Shown here in pieces: positions 35,466-49,705 of a DNA stretch of 64,000 nt (position 1 is the first letter of the stretch; each line of letters opens with the position of its first letter). The stretch is from Brassica napus (taxonomy: Eukaryota > Streptophyta > Magnoliopsida > Brassicales > Brassicaceae), in the NCBI RefSeq assembly GCF_020379485.1, contig NC_063452.1:27224770-27288769 (forward strand). The letters run 5' to 3'. The translations under genes were made by a program, and so were the position numbers. Below the pieces are notes generated by a model. The model ran no database searches and was not told where the DNA came from. It worked only from the letters and a program-made list of their open reading frames with translations.

Positions 35466-36054
35466 CATTAGACACATCTGGATTATAGAGTGCCTCGGAT
35501 GCAGTACCTGGTTTTGTAACCATTTTCACAATTGACTTTTCACACAGAAATCAAACACGTTTAGCTCAATTACAGAGAGATGGCGAAGATGATTACAGCG
35601 GAGATGATTACGGCGGAGATGAACGACGCCGGAGACGATCGACGCCTGAGACGATGATGGACGATGCCGGAGATGATGATGGCCGAGATGATTTATGCTG
35701 GAGATGATTGACGCCGGAGAAGAGACGAGCTGTCGTCGTGCATAAGAAGCATAAGAGTAAATGATCCTCTTTAATGAAACCTATTTTTGTCACTTTGGAC
35801 CTTGAGCGCTAGTTTGGAAACAAAAACTTGGTTTGGGACTATCTAGGCCATTTTCTCATAGAAACATATTGAAAATGATCTTAGAGAGAATCTTTTATGC
35901 TAGAGAATCTCCTCAATTCTCCATGGCTTAAATAGGAAACAATTTCACTAACTAAAAACTCTTCATCTCTTTTATTGCAGAAACAAAGTTTAGCCATATT
36001 AGTAAAAAAAAAAAAGCTTAGCCATAATTATATGTTTAACTATTGCCAGAAGTA

Positions 36055-36135
36055 ACACCTCATTCCATATCTCCTTGCCCTGAACTTCTTGTTAATCTTG
36101 TACACATTCAAATTCACTTAGGCCAAGTTTCTTTT
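36055..36135 (-). pseudogene. CRK kinase-exon relic
   Basis: CATATCTCCTTGCCCTGAAC then CTTGTTAATCTTGTACA, followed by GGCCAAGTTTCTTTTCATGA, resembles parts of the first two kinase exons of both CRK genes (37680-37735 and 37858-37880) joined directly. It is a short, rearranged remnant of a third tandem CRK copy. Confidence 0.5.
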
Positions 36136-36627
36136 CATGAGAGAGGTCAGGGATATTAAATTCATTCTGAATCAAAAATTATGACATAAATTAACCATTA
36201 TTTGGACTATAGGACTCTGGACACTGAAGTCAAAGTTGTGTTTGGATCGACTAAAAATTCAAATTTTCCTTTGAACTCTTTATTTAGTTCAGAGCGTTTA
36301 ATCTTTCCTCTTTTGAAAATATCTTTTCCTCCTCTTGAGTGGTGGCTACTTACAGACTACATTGCAATAATATTATTAAAGGAAACTCTAGACCTATCTT
36401 CGTTTTCTCTCAACTCTGTCTTTCTTCTTCATACATCAAATAAATCAAAGAAGAAAACAAAGCACTGAGCAAATGAAAAAGAGCAACAATCAATGAACAA
36501 AACAAACATATGAATCAAATAAGCAAGTAATATATTCTCTGTTTCTAGAACTTGTGATTGTATCTACTTGTAATAAGAATATTTTGTACTACCTTATAAA
36601 CAACATACTGATTAATAAATTTATAAG
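36136..36627. other. 3' flank of the second CRK
   Basis: A/T-rich sequence with no gene recognised. It should contain the CRK 3' untranslated region. Confidence 0.4.
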
Positions 36628-39304
<2,677 letters not shown>

Positions 39305-41683
39305 TTTTTAATGTAAGATAACTTTAATTTGTTTTTCTTGTACTTCTTCGTTATTGTTAAGAAGGAATCAATTTTAGACCTTTGTTATTCTTATTATGGG
39401 GGAGATGAGAAAATGTGTATTGCTTGACTTCCAAAGACTGAGAAAATGTGTATTGGTTGATTTTCAAAGATGGAAAGAATGCCCACGCGAAATTTCGAGG
39501 AAGAGTGCAGATTTAAAGTATTAGTTTTAAGTCAACTTAGAAAGAAAACACAAACAAAATTCCATAAATCAGTAAACACTATCGCTTTATCAGTTAAATA
39601 ACATAAAAATGAATAAGATATGGTATTCCGCCATCCCTTTTCTGTATTTACCGTAAATAAAACGTTCATGTTTATGCGTGGGCTTGAATGTATATATACA
39701 ATAATTAGGAGGAATTCTTAATAAGTTTCAGTTTGGTGTAGAACGTATATGTGACGCATTATTATGAAAACGACTATGATGCAGGTTTATGGAGTTAATT
39801 TGAAGATGTAGTTTTTTGAGGGTATATGCGTGTTGCTGAAGAAGCTGAGGTATGTTGGAGTTTGTCTATTGTGATATATGTGGGATAGTTGAGTTTGGAA
39901 AAGAAAAAGGGAATATATTTAAAGACAAATGAATGTTTTCCATTAATAAAAAAAATTGTTTGAAAAGGAATTTTGTCATTATATATATATATATTTTTTT
40001 TTTGCTTAAACTGTATTTGAAAAATTTAGAGAACAAGTTCTGGTTGGGTATATATATAAAATACTAGGATAAGACATATTGTTTATATGAAAATTATTAA
40101 AGAAATATTGTAACGAAAAAAAAATTATATTATTGATTGAATTAATATATTTGGCCCTTAAACAATTTTTTAAAAACTTTTTGTTAATTACATAATTTGT
40201 TTACTAATGAACTGATCTCATTTTTAAAAATATTTTAGGCCAAAAAATTATTTATCGCATAAAAACCTAACGTTTAGGCCGAAGAATCTCATGTCTACTA
40301 TTTGGTTACAATGAAACTATGTCAGCTCGGTTTTATATCATGATTTAGCAATTTAAAAGTTAATTATGGTTATGAGAAGTTTACGTTCACGTGTCAATCC
40401 ATTCTATCTTTGATATTTTTTTCATTTTTGTGTCATTTTGGTTATTGTTTGATATAAATATTGATTTTTGAGTTTATTCTCATTTATTTCTTTTATTTTG
40501 GCCTGAGATTTAGAAAATGGTTAAGATTCAAAATTATTAAAGAGATACGTTAAGATTTGCGCCTTGTGCAGAATAAATATTTATTTTATATTTTTCTGCA
40601 TATTATGAAATAATAAAATAATAATTATATATTAAATAACTAAGTAATTAATTACTATTATGTAATAAATTGGCTTGCACATATAAATCAAATGACCGCC
40701 CTTGTTTATTCGCAACCATTTTAGAATAAATAAATCAAAACAATCAATCTTATCTATCGTATATGATATATAATTAAATTTAAACGATATGAAGTATATA
40801 TGTATATAAACATAAACACCTATTAAAATAAAATTATTTATTTATATGATTCTATTATCATTGTATCTTATTATAGAAAAAATATTAAACATTGATCACA
40901 AAGTTTATGTGAGACTTTTAACAGTTTTAGTAATTTACACTCGTTTTGAAAAATTCAAAATACAACATATACAAAAAAATCTAAAATTTTAATATATGAT
41001 TAGTGTAATTGTGTAATTTATTTTAATAGTAAAGAATTAAATAAAAATGATAGAAAGTATACAGATTATTAACAAATCTTTATTATTTAAAATCATTAAT
41101 TACTATATATATCATAATCACATTAGGTAATTCCGTAGGTTTTATGTAAGGAAATAATATATAATAATAAATAGCCACCTTGCTTTAGTTAATATCATAT
41201 GATATCATATAGTTGGTATTAATTGTTTCTAGTGAGATATAAAAATCGAATTGGACCAACATGTTTTTCAATTTCAATGTGAAGCTAACATGTATGACTA
41301 ATTAACTACCTAATTGATTGACACATAAGCAAAGAGTCTTTTTTAATTATTACAAAATTGAGGTTAAATCTTTTCAAATATTCATCGATTAATATACATG
41401 GATGTGCTTCATGAGAAAAGAAAAAGACCTTAGAAAACAAAGAGACAGATTTCACTGTGTGCTTATGGTGTCGGTTTATGTTATACGGTGTGACATAGTA
41501 TTTTATGGAGTGTGATGTTGACTTTGTGTTGTTGCGTTGGTGTTGACGATATTTGTAACGGAAGTGATCGTTGCTTAGTTTGTGTGATCAAGTATGTTAG
41601 TGTTAACGTACTGGTACTTATAAAATTTGGAGGACTGAAGTCCATACTCTAAGAGAAACTTAACTTAGTATTGGATTATTCTA
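39305..41683. other. Long A/T-rich intergenic region upstream of the second CRK
   Basis: The first few hundred bases should hold the CRK promoter. Poly-AT and (TA)n runs are frequent (39981-39994, 40050-40060). I see no coding sequence or clear repeat boundary before the Copia target duplication at 41684. Confidence 0.5.
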
Positions 41684-41688
41684 AAGAG

Positions 41689-42104
41689 TGTTAGGATTTA
41701 AACCTTTGCCTAGTGCTTTAAACTTAGATTTAAATCAATATCAAAAACTCTTCCCTTTATACACTCAAAGAAAACTGTTTCTCAAGAACAACTATAGAGA
41801 TTACAACCAATGATTAACATAAAAACCCTAACACTCGTAATTGCTTAATCTCTTGTTATCTCTCTCTTATGCTCTTGCTCTGTCTCTCGGATGATTTCTT
41901 TTTGGGATATCCTTAAAGCCACGATCACCTCTTCTATATATAACACCATCAACTTCTTAAGTTTCCTTTTCCTTGTCGTCTTTGTATCTCGTCTTTGGTC
42001 GACATAGCAAAACTAACGTTTCCTTTTTGATTATGCAGGGATTCATTATTGGGCTGGATACTTAGAGAGATGGGTCAAGACAGAATTGGGCCTTTAACTC
42101 TACA
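41689..42104 (-). repeat. 3' LTR of the Copia element
   Basis: Starts TGTTAGGATTTAAACC and ends TTTAACTCTACA. Contains CTATATATAACACC near 41934, which on the minus strand is part of the LTR core. Confidence 0.9.
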
Positions 42105-43490
42105 ATCTCCACCTAAGGCCCAGATTGCTGTCTCTTCCAGTCACCATCACTTCGACGACATCGACGCTTTGTTCCTGCTCCTTCCTCTGCGATCAGAAAA
42201 CTGATATGAAAAGCTACCTGTGACAAGTTGTTGAATCACTTGTAGTCATGTTCCTTGTCTCATCTTTCCTGTGTGACTTCAAGCACCAAACCAGAAACGA
42301 ATCTCTCTCAGCTCTTTTTTTTTTTTCGAAAATCTCTCGACGGTGATGACGTCTCGCCGACGAATCCTTCCGTCTCCGGCGAGTCCCGTTTCTTCACCCT
42401 CTCTCACCTTGATTCTTCACAACGACAACCTTTGCATCTCCAATGAAGATGACCTCTGACCAGAACCTGTCTCATCCGGTGAACTGTGAATTGTTGTTTC
42501 TCCTACCTTCACATCGATCCTTGTCTTTAATCCCCTCCATGGTATTTCTCTGCAACTCCAATATGTTCCACGCCATTGACCTCCTTGTAGTGATCAAAAA
42601 ACCACTGATGTTATTTAATCGCTTATCCTATTCCTCTGTAGGATAGCGATTCAATCTTCTCAAATCTCAAGCTCATTCCTTTACCAAATTAGACCATTCT
42701 AATCGCAACACCAACATCTGCATTGTGCTAGACCATTCATCTCCAAAGAAGCTCGCAAGTTCTTCTTGGTGACTAGCAATCTATTTTTCAATGTTGGTGT
42801 TGATAAACTCAATCCATGTTACCGGCCGTACTGCAGCTTTCCGGTAAGATTCTATGAATTTTGCAGCTTGATAGAGTTTTGATTATTCCCGTTTGTAGTT
42901 GCAAAGCTTTACCCTCTATTGAATTTTGACAGTTCTTCTTGCGTTTCCAGTGACCCTTTGGAGACTCTTCTCTTACTTCGACAGACCCAGAAACCTCTTT
43001 CCACTTCTCTTTATCCTGCTTAAGATGATGCATGTGATGTTATACTAATTTGGTGATCTACTTTGATTTTCCGGTTGTGATACTCGTCTCCCTTCAGCTC
43101 TCCTTGGTGATTATCCTCCACCATATCAGCTGTTTAAGACGTTCTCCCCTCTCCGGTGATCTGTTTCTTCTTTCCCCGACCTAGATACTCGTCTCCCTTC
43201 AGTCTCCTTGGCTGTTTAAGACGTTTCTCAGGTCATCCCTTTAACTTTAAATTTCTTTTTAAAGTATATTTCTCATCCGATGCTTCAGAACTTTTGAGTG
43301 AACTTTCTTGTGTTTCAGCTGCTCCACCTTGAGCTAAAACCTCTGCCTCGCATCTATGCTCACAGGTAACTCTTTAAACTCCCCCTTGAGTTTTCCATTA
43401 TCAATATAAACCTGAAACTTACTTGCTTCTCCTCTGTCTCTGCGAGCTTGAGACAGCGTTGATAATAGAGTTACCTGGAGCGTCTTCCTT
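42105..43490 (-). other. Copia internal region of unknown content
   Basis: C/T-rich on the plus strand, with words such as GATACTCGTCTCCCTTCAG occurring twice (43081 and 43185). It replaces the integrase-RT-RNase H part expected here. No domain was recognised in any frame. It may be foreign sequence picked up by the element or a long untranslated region. Confidence 0.5.
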
Positions 43491-43491
43491 C

Positions 43492-44236
43492 TTAGGCGGA
43501 ATCGCAGCGAACCTGAAGGTCCTCTCCAGGTACTGCGTTGATTAATACTCCTGCTCGATTTTCATTGGAATGGTTCTTAGATAGTGTTATATTCTCCTTG
43601 ACTCTATCTCCGAAGATACCCTCTCCCAATATATGTGACACTTTTCTCACAACGCCATTCCCGAGTCTTGTATTCACGTATTCCCTTTTTCCAACCTTCT
43701 TCCAGTCTTCCTCGTAGTCTTTAGATTCTTCTTTTGTACTAAGCTCTTTAGGTGCAGTCAAAACATGTGCTAAGAGATCACCATCTTTATGCCTTACTTC
43801 TTTTCCAAACAATACATCATCCGTTGAAGATTCTGTTTTCTGAGATTCTTCACTGCTCACCTTAGACTCAATTTCTTCTGATTTTTCTGTCAAGAAAGAG
43901 TCTCCACCTTGAGCTGATGAGTCTTTTGTTTCAAAACCATATGGAGTAGGTCCCTGAATCATAACTTTTGCGAACGTCACCGTTTTTGACGTCTTCTTCT
44001 TGATTATTTTCTCTACTCTAGGCATATTCTTCTTACTCTTAGCAATTGTGCCTTGTAGATAATAAACTCCATCGTGATATTTTCCTGATATCACCTTCTT
44101 GTTATCTTTGCACCATGAAATTGCTTCCTTTATACTTACAACCTGATTTTTCTAGCATCCCATAGGAAATTAGATTCCTACTCACCTCTGGTATGTATCT
44201 TACACCTGTGAGTATCACCTCAGAGCCATTTGAATT
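43492..44236 (-). pseudogene. GAG-pre-integrase remnant with an unusual tail
   Basis: Reading on from the gag frame with two one-base shifts, the sequence passes through EVILTGVRYIPEVSRNLISY and KKVISGKYHDGVYYLQGTIA, typical of the Copia pre-integrase region. Where the integrase core should start, the frame instead continues for about 170 codons of Ser/Glu/Lys-rich sequence (SEEIESKVSSEESQKTESST) with no known domain. Confidence 0.6.
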
Positions 44237-44244
44237 TTGAATCT

Positions 44245-45297
44245 TTATTTCCCAATTCCTTTGATGTCACATTGAGTGTTATTAGCCATTAACACTGAAC
44301 CACCACTGAACTCCTTGAGATCAAACATAACCTCCTTGTTTGATGTACTATGATAAGAACATCCAGAATCCATGATCCATTCTTGCTTAGTGTCTTGCAC
44401 ACTAGCGGTTAACACTAACGGTTGCTTCGGCTCCGTCGCAATGTTTGCAGATTCTCTATGTCTCCTCTCAGGACATTCTCTTTTCCAGTGTCCTTCTTCT
44501 CCACAGATAAAACAACTTGTTTTGCTTTTATCGAACTTTTGCCTTGACTTAGATCCGCCTCTGCCGTTAGATTTTCCTCTATAACCCTTTTTCTCTGATC
44601 TGCCCCTTGATTCCTCCACGTACAAACCCTCTGCATCAGACCTGGATTTATTCAGCAATCCCTTTTCCTTTAACTCCACTTCTTTGGAGTATGCTGAATT
44701 AATCACATCGCTCATGGTAAGAGTTTCTTTAGCAGTCCCGTACTTGAGCGTGTCAACTAGTGAATCAAATTGCTGGGGCAAGCTAGACAGAACTTGAATT
44801 GCCTGGTCTTCATCGCTGATGTTGATGTTAAGACTTGCAAGATCTGAAACTAGCTTAAGAAAAATATCTAGGTTTTCCTCGATGTTCTTGTGATCATCCA
44901 TCTTGAAGCTCGCAAACCTTTGCTTCAAGTAGATCCTATTAGGAAGTGTCTTCGTTTGGTAATCTCTTTCCAAAGCCTTCCAAACTCCTAATGCAGTTGT
45001 TTCCTTCATCACCTTACGCAGAACCAAATTTCCTAGGCTCATGCATATTAGATTCTTTGCCTTCTTGTCCTTCAAGAGATCCACTTTGACTTCTGGAAGC
45101 TCTTCGTCTTTCTCTTTGCCTGCTTCAGAAGATGTGTCCGAAACTTCCTGAATAGTAGAATCTAACCCTAGAAGCTCCAACTGCATTAGCATCTTATACT
45201 TCCATAACCCAAAGTCTCCTTTTCCATCAAACTTCTCGACCTCGAACTTTCCGAACTTTGTGGATATTGATTCCATGTCTCCTCCTAGCACTTGCAA
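44245..45297 (-). CDS. Copia gag with zinc knuckle and protease start
   Basis: 350 codons. The UBN2-type gag domain covers about residues 10-200 (KFDGKGDFGLWKYKMLMQLE, ALGVWKALERDYQTKTLPNR, LSSLPQQFDSLVDTLKYG). A CCHC knuckle follows at about 262-275 (CFICGEEGHWKREC), then the protease motif WIMDSGCSYH. The frame closes at GIGK. It is open throughout, so gag may still be expressed. Confidence 0.85.
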   Translation of the reverse strand: MQVLGGDMESISTKFGKFEVEKFDGKGDFGLWKYKMLMQLELLGLDSTIQEVSDTSSEAGKEKDEELPEVKVDLLKDKKAKNLICMSLGNLVLRKVMKETTALGVWKALERDYQTKTLPNRIYLKQRFASFKMDDHKNIEENLDIFLKLVSDLASLNINISDEDQAIQVLSSLPQQFDSLVDTLKYGTAKETLTMSDVINSAYSKEVELKEKGLLNKSRSDAEGLYVEESRGRSEKKGYRGKSNGRGGSKSRQKFDKSKTSCFICGEEGHWKRECPERRHRESANIATEPKQPLVLTASVQDTKQEWIMDSGCSYHSTSNKEVMFDLKEFSGGSVLMANNTQCDIKGIGK

Positions 45298-45301
45298 TTA
45301 A

Positions 45302-45320
45302 GCCTGGCTCTGATACCACT
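45302..45320 (-). promoter_or_regulatory. Primer-binding site of the Copia element
   Basis: On the minus strand, directly after the 5' LTR, the sequence is TGGTATCAGAGCCAGGC, the standard primer site complementary to initiator methionine tRNA in plant Copia elements. Confidence 0.9.
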
Positions 45321-45736
45321 TGTTAGGATTTAAACCTTTGCCTAGTGCTTTAAACTTAGATTTAAATCAATATCAAAAGCTCTTCCCTTTATACACTCAA
45401 AGAAAACTGTTTCTCAAGAACAACTATAGAGATTACAACCAATGATTAACACAAAAACCCTAACACTCTTAATTACTTAATCTCTTGTTATCTCTCTCTT
45501 ATGCTCTTGCTCTGTCTCTCAGATGATTTCTTTTTGGGATACCCTTAAAGCCACGATCACCTCTTCTATATATAACACCATCAACTTCTTAAGTTTCCTT
45601 TTCCTTGTCGTCTTTGTATCTCGTCTTTGGTCGACATAGCAAAACTAACGTTTCCTTTTTGATTATGCAGGGATTCATTATTGGGCTGGAGACTTAGAGA
45701 GAAGGGTCAAGACAGAATTGAGCCTTTAACTCTACA
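45321..45736 (-). repeat. 5' LTR of the Copia element
   Basis: A near-identical copy of 41689-42104. On the minus strand this is the promoter LTR, adjacent to the primer-binding site. Confidence 0.9.
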
Positions 45737-45741
45737 AAGAG

Positions 45742-46776
45742 TTTTTGTAATTGGAAAAAGGCAGTATTTCAAAAAAGGCTGTGACTGATTTACATGTTTG
45801 TAAAGTGGGTATACTTCTTTATTCTAATGAATTCGAAAAAACTTTATATCTTTTCTATCTTTATACTTTTTATTTTCTATATTTTACTCTAATCTTTTCT
45901 ACTCTTTGAAGATTTGCTCACCATAAAAAAAAATTAAATTTGTTAAATATACTTAAATTTTAGTTATTTTTCTCTTAATAAATAACATTTTCTAACTATA
46001 TTTTTAAAATTTACGTAGGATTTGTCCCTATCAAAAAATAATACCACATCCGCCACTCGCGTCGCATGTAAAAAGCAGTAACCGTGTAGACTTAATTAAT
46101 CACTTCGTTTGAACGGGGGTTTTTTTTTTGGAAACAATTAAGGTTCTCGATGTAAAGATATTACGGGACTCGAGCAGAATAAACAGACAAGATTAAATAT
46201 TTCTTTGTGTTTCTATAATATAGATCTTGAGAAAAAAGGCATTCGAGAGTCTTTTATCCTCCCCTTTATGTAAAGTGGTTACAACTTTTACCAATTACTC
46301 GATAAATCTTTCAACATGTGATACGTTAGGCCGTGTAGTGCAACAAAGCAATGCATTTCCTAATTACTGTTGTTTTTTATTTACTAAATAAATTCCCGTT
46401 GATTGATATAATTGACAACATTAGTATTTATTTTCAAAAATCATGTATGTACTTTGCCATCTCATAGAAATATCTTATTTAGAAAGTAGATTATTTATCT
46501 ATTTTTAACATTTTTTATTTAAAAAAGTATATTATTTATCTATTTTAACGCTAGTTTATTATAGGGAAGTATTTTAAATTATAAAAAAATTACATAAATA
46601 AGACTATACAACCGATAATTCTACATGTATTATAAAAAATTCATATTTGATTATATTATCAAAATGAAAATCCACGTCTGTTTGTTCTACTTGCACCATA
46701 TTACAGAACTTATACAAACATTTTCTCAATTAATATACATAATTGTTAATACATCATCATTCTCTGAAACTATAAC
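45742..46776. other. Intergenic A/T-rich DNA
   Basis: No gene or element boundary is visible. Two partial repeats of TATATTATTTATCTATTTT lie near 46485-46550. Confidence 0.45.
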
Positions 46777-48716
46777 CACTACTAGAAATCATAGCCACTA
46801 CAAGAAACCGCAGGTTTAATGACGACGACCATTTGCCACGAATCATGGTCGTTGTAATTAAGGGATGAAATAATAATGATGCTCCGTGGAAAAGATAATT
46901 TGGAAATTGCATTGATATTCAATAGCTACCAAGCAAATTATAATTATTGGTTGTTGTATTTTAATGAATTTGAAAATCCTAACTAGATTTAGTGTTATTG
47001 GTTCTATAATTTCCAAATCTGTATTAAAGTCATGTGTTATTAGTTTAATGATTCATAAATTCTATATCAAATCAAGTTTTATTCAATCATACAGATTTAT
47101 TAATAAATTTGATTTTATAATGATTTGAATGAATTTGTTTAGTTTTTTTTGTTAAAAATACAAAGACTCAAATCTAAAGAAAAACCTCTGAATTTGTAAA
47201 TACTAATCCGAAAATTTTAAAAATCTGCATATTTTACTTGGATTTATAAATACTACATGGATTTCTAAATCAATCAAAATATATAAATCAATAACACTAA
47301 TATAACAAAAAAAAAAAAAGGCTTCTAACATTCCTACAATATATACTATATTACCCTCTTTAATCATCTATTTCTCTTTTGTTTTATTTTTCTTCCGGTA
47401 AACTATAACCTTCTTCTTCCCTAATTATTATCACCTACTCCATTACTATCATTTTTCACCATCATAATCTTCATCATGGCAACACCACATCCGTTACGGA
47501 AAACCATCGTCTCTTCTATATCCACGAACACCGATTCTTTCATAACCAGGACATCTGTTTTCTCCATAACCACCACCCCACCACACATCCGCCATGATCA
47601 CCGCCACGAGATCTGTAATACTATTCTATTTAGTTATTCCATATCATTCAGTTTGTTCCATACCATAGATATTTGGGTTAGGTTTTATATTTCTTGTTAG
47701 AGTTTAATGATTAGTGTTTTGAGTTTAGTTTATGGAAAGTTTGGGTTGACGTTGGGGTAAACATGACCTCCTTCCATATCATCATAGAAATTTCAAAATT
47801 TGAACAATATGTACTATGATATATTGTTTGTTATTATTCTATTTTGATATTGCTTCATATTATATATTATGTGCATATTTTGATATTTGAGTTATGATTT
47901 ATATTTCTTTTTAGGGTTTAGTGATTAGTGTTTTGAATTTAGTTTATGGAAGGTTTGAGTTGATGTTGGGGTAAGCATTACCTATTTTCCTGCAATCATA
48001 GACATTTTAAAATTTGAACAATATGTACTAGACTATTTGATATGTTTCATTCTATTTATAATGTTTCTTTCTTTAACCACATTAATTATGCCGGTGATCA
48101 CCACGAGCACCACCACAACCATAGTAATCTTTGTCATGAAAAATCACATTTTTCATGTACCCACGACCACTTCATTCTCCATAACCACTACTACCATAGT
48201 TTTCACACCGTCGTTGTAACCATCACCACCGCATCTTCAGTCCATTGTCGTTGCGGTAACCACCATCTTCCATCCTCTATTGTTGAGCACCATTGATTTT
48301 CTTACCAACTACGCCTTGATTTTTTAGGTCCACATGTTTTTCACCATCGACATCATCATTTCTTTCTTCTTTCACCTGCAACTTGTTATGAAAAATGATA
48401 AAACCGGATGAAACTTGGAAAAAATTGTTATTAACTTAATAATGTCAAAATCATAGTTATATTCTTCATTTTGCCTCCATAATTGGTTATTTGGCAAAGT
48501 AACCCAAGATAATTTGTCATAAGGTCAAAATATATTTACGATGACGTTACGTAATGATGATTGGATGAGGAACTGGACAAATCATCATAAAACAGTAAAT
48601 CAGTTGTATATTTACGAGCATGTTAAGGCAAAATGTTATACAGCTAAGCAACAGTAATTGGACGACTATATCGGAGATGTTAGGAGAAAACGCGTTTCTT
48701 ATGAGTTTTCTAGTAG
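46777..48716. mobile_element. Non-autonomous CACTA-like element
   Basis: The left end has CACTACTAGAAA (46777) and CACTACAAGAAACCGCAGG (46796), the canonical CACTA terminus. The right end on the minus strand reads CTACTAGAAAACTCATAAGA, a decayed partner. CGACGACC words occur subterminally. The interior has a tandem duplication (47690-47800 against 47905-48020, sharing AGTTTATGGAAGKTTTG) and ACCACCA-rich tracts that give His/Thr-rich spurious frames. No transposase is present. The right boundary is less certain than the left. Confidence 0.5.
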
Positions 48717-48739
48717 AAACTGCAAAAAGAAAAAGTTTT

Positions 48740-48935
48740 CCGTCAAAATCACAAAAATAAATTTTCTGACCAAAATCGCAAAATCAAATTTATCGTCAAA
48801 ACTGCAAAATCAAATTTATCGCCAAAATTGTGAAAACAGCTAAATGATTTTTTTCAAAATCACAAAAATAAATTTTCTCTTCAAAACTAAAAAATCAAGT
48901 TTTTCTGCCAAAATCTCTAATTTTTATATTAAAAA
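48740..48935. repeat. Minisatellite of AAAATCRCAAAATCAAATTT units
   Basis: About six degenerate head-to-tail copies of a 26-32 bp unit (for example CAAAATCAAATTTATCGTCA). Confidence 0.7.
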
Positions 48936-49139
48936 CAAGAAATGTCTTAATCAAAAACTATACTTCTTTAGTTTTTGTTAGTATATGAGATGCTATTTAT
49001 TTTGTAAAAGAAAGATAAAGGCTTAAAAATGGGTAAAAGATCTCAACCCTATTTTACATATATTTTTTAAGCCCTTTATCTTTCTTTTCCAAATTGGTTA
49101 AAAGAGTTCAACCAATTTAATATACTTTGATATAGGTCT

Positions 49140-49705
49140 GGGATGGATCGGGTATCCGGAAAATTTTAAAGTATCCGGATACGGATCCTTATCCAGCGAA
49201 TCCATAATTTTACTATCCTTATCCGGATCCCGGGTTCTCGGATATCCGGGTGTTGGATATCTTTCTAAAAATTGTAATATCCGGCGAATATCTGGATCCG
49301 GATTTGGATCTTTAAAATAAGTTAAAAATAATATTAATATATATATAAATATTAAAAATAATTTAAAAATAAAAAATATATAATATTTTTAATTATTTCA
49401 ATGTATAATATTACAAAATTTACATAAAATTTACATATACTATTACAAAAATGAAAATATATTAAATAAAGTTAGTTTTTATACATAGATATTACTATTT
49501 CTGAAATAGTTATTAATAAAACTTACGGATCCGGATATCCGGACAAAAAAATCAAGATATCCGGATCCTAATTTGACGGATCCAACATTTTACTGTCCGG
49601 ATCTGGATTCGGCCCCTCCGGATATCCGGATTTTTGGATCGGATCCAGATCGAATTTCGGATCGAATCCGGATCGAATCTCGGATCGAATCCGGATCGCG
49701 GATAA
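49140..49705. repeat. GGATATCCGG-rich imperfect inverted repeat
   Basis: Both arms are dense in GGATATCCGG, GGATCCGGAT and ATCGAATCCGGATCG words around an A/T-rich centre (49320-49520). The arms can pair with each other. It looks like a foldback MITE, but no target duplication was found. Confidence 0.5.

Larger units (their letters stand above)
31640..35857. mobile_element. Non-autonomous Pack-MULE of the same family
   Basis: Flanked by a perfect 9-10 bp duplication, ATAGAAACAT (31630-31639 and 35858-35867). The left end GGCAATTCTCCATAATAGTC and the following 70 bp are close to those of the 14.2-kb element. The right end on the minus strand reads GAGAAAATGGCCTAGATAGT then TTTTTGTTTCCAAACTAGCG. 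It keeps the leader and the first codons of the DUF1985 gene, has lost the transposase and protease, and carries two host-gene fragments (ARM-repeat, methionine aminopeptidase 2) plus three tandem repeats of about 300-340 bp with palindromic motif copies. Confidence 0.9.
41689..45736 (-). mobile_element. Non-autonomous Copia retrotransposon, minus orientation
   Basis: Two 416-bp LTRs (TGTTAGGATTT...ACTCTACA) flanked by a perfect AAGAG duplication (41684-41688 and 45737-45741). The internal part is only 3.2 kb. It holds a gag gene with a zinc knuckle and protease start, a piece of the pre-integrase region, and about 1.4 kb of other sequence. Integrase core, reverse transcriptase and RNase H are absent, so movement would need another element. 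The LTRs differ at about nine positions by eye (roughly 2%), implying a young insertion. Confidence 0.9.

Noticed and set aside
47476..48296. His/Thr-rich open frames as metal-binding proteins
   Set aside because: They come from ACCACC/CATCAC-rich low-complexity DNA inside a CACTA-like element and overlap each other in several frames.
48740..48935. CRISPR-like repeat array
   Set aside because: The repeats are contiguous, degenerate and lack unique spacers. The genome is eukaryotic.
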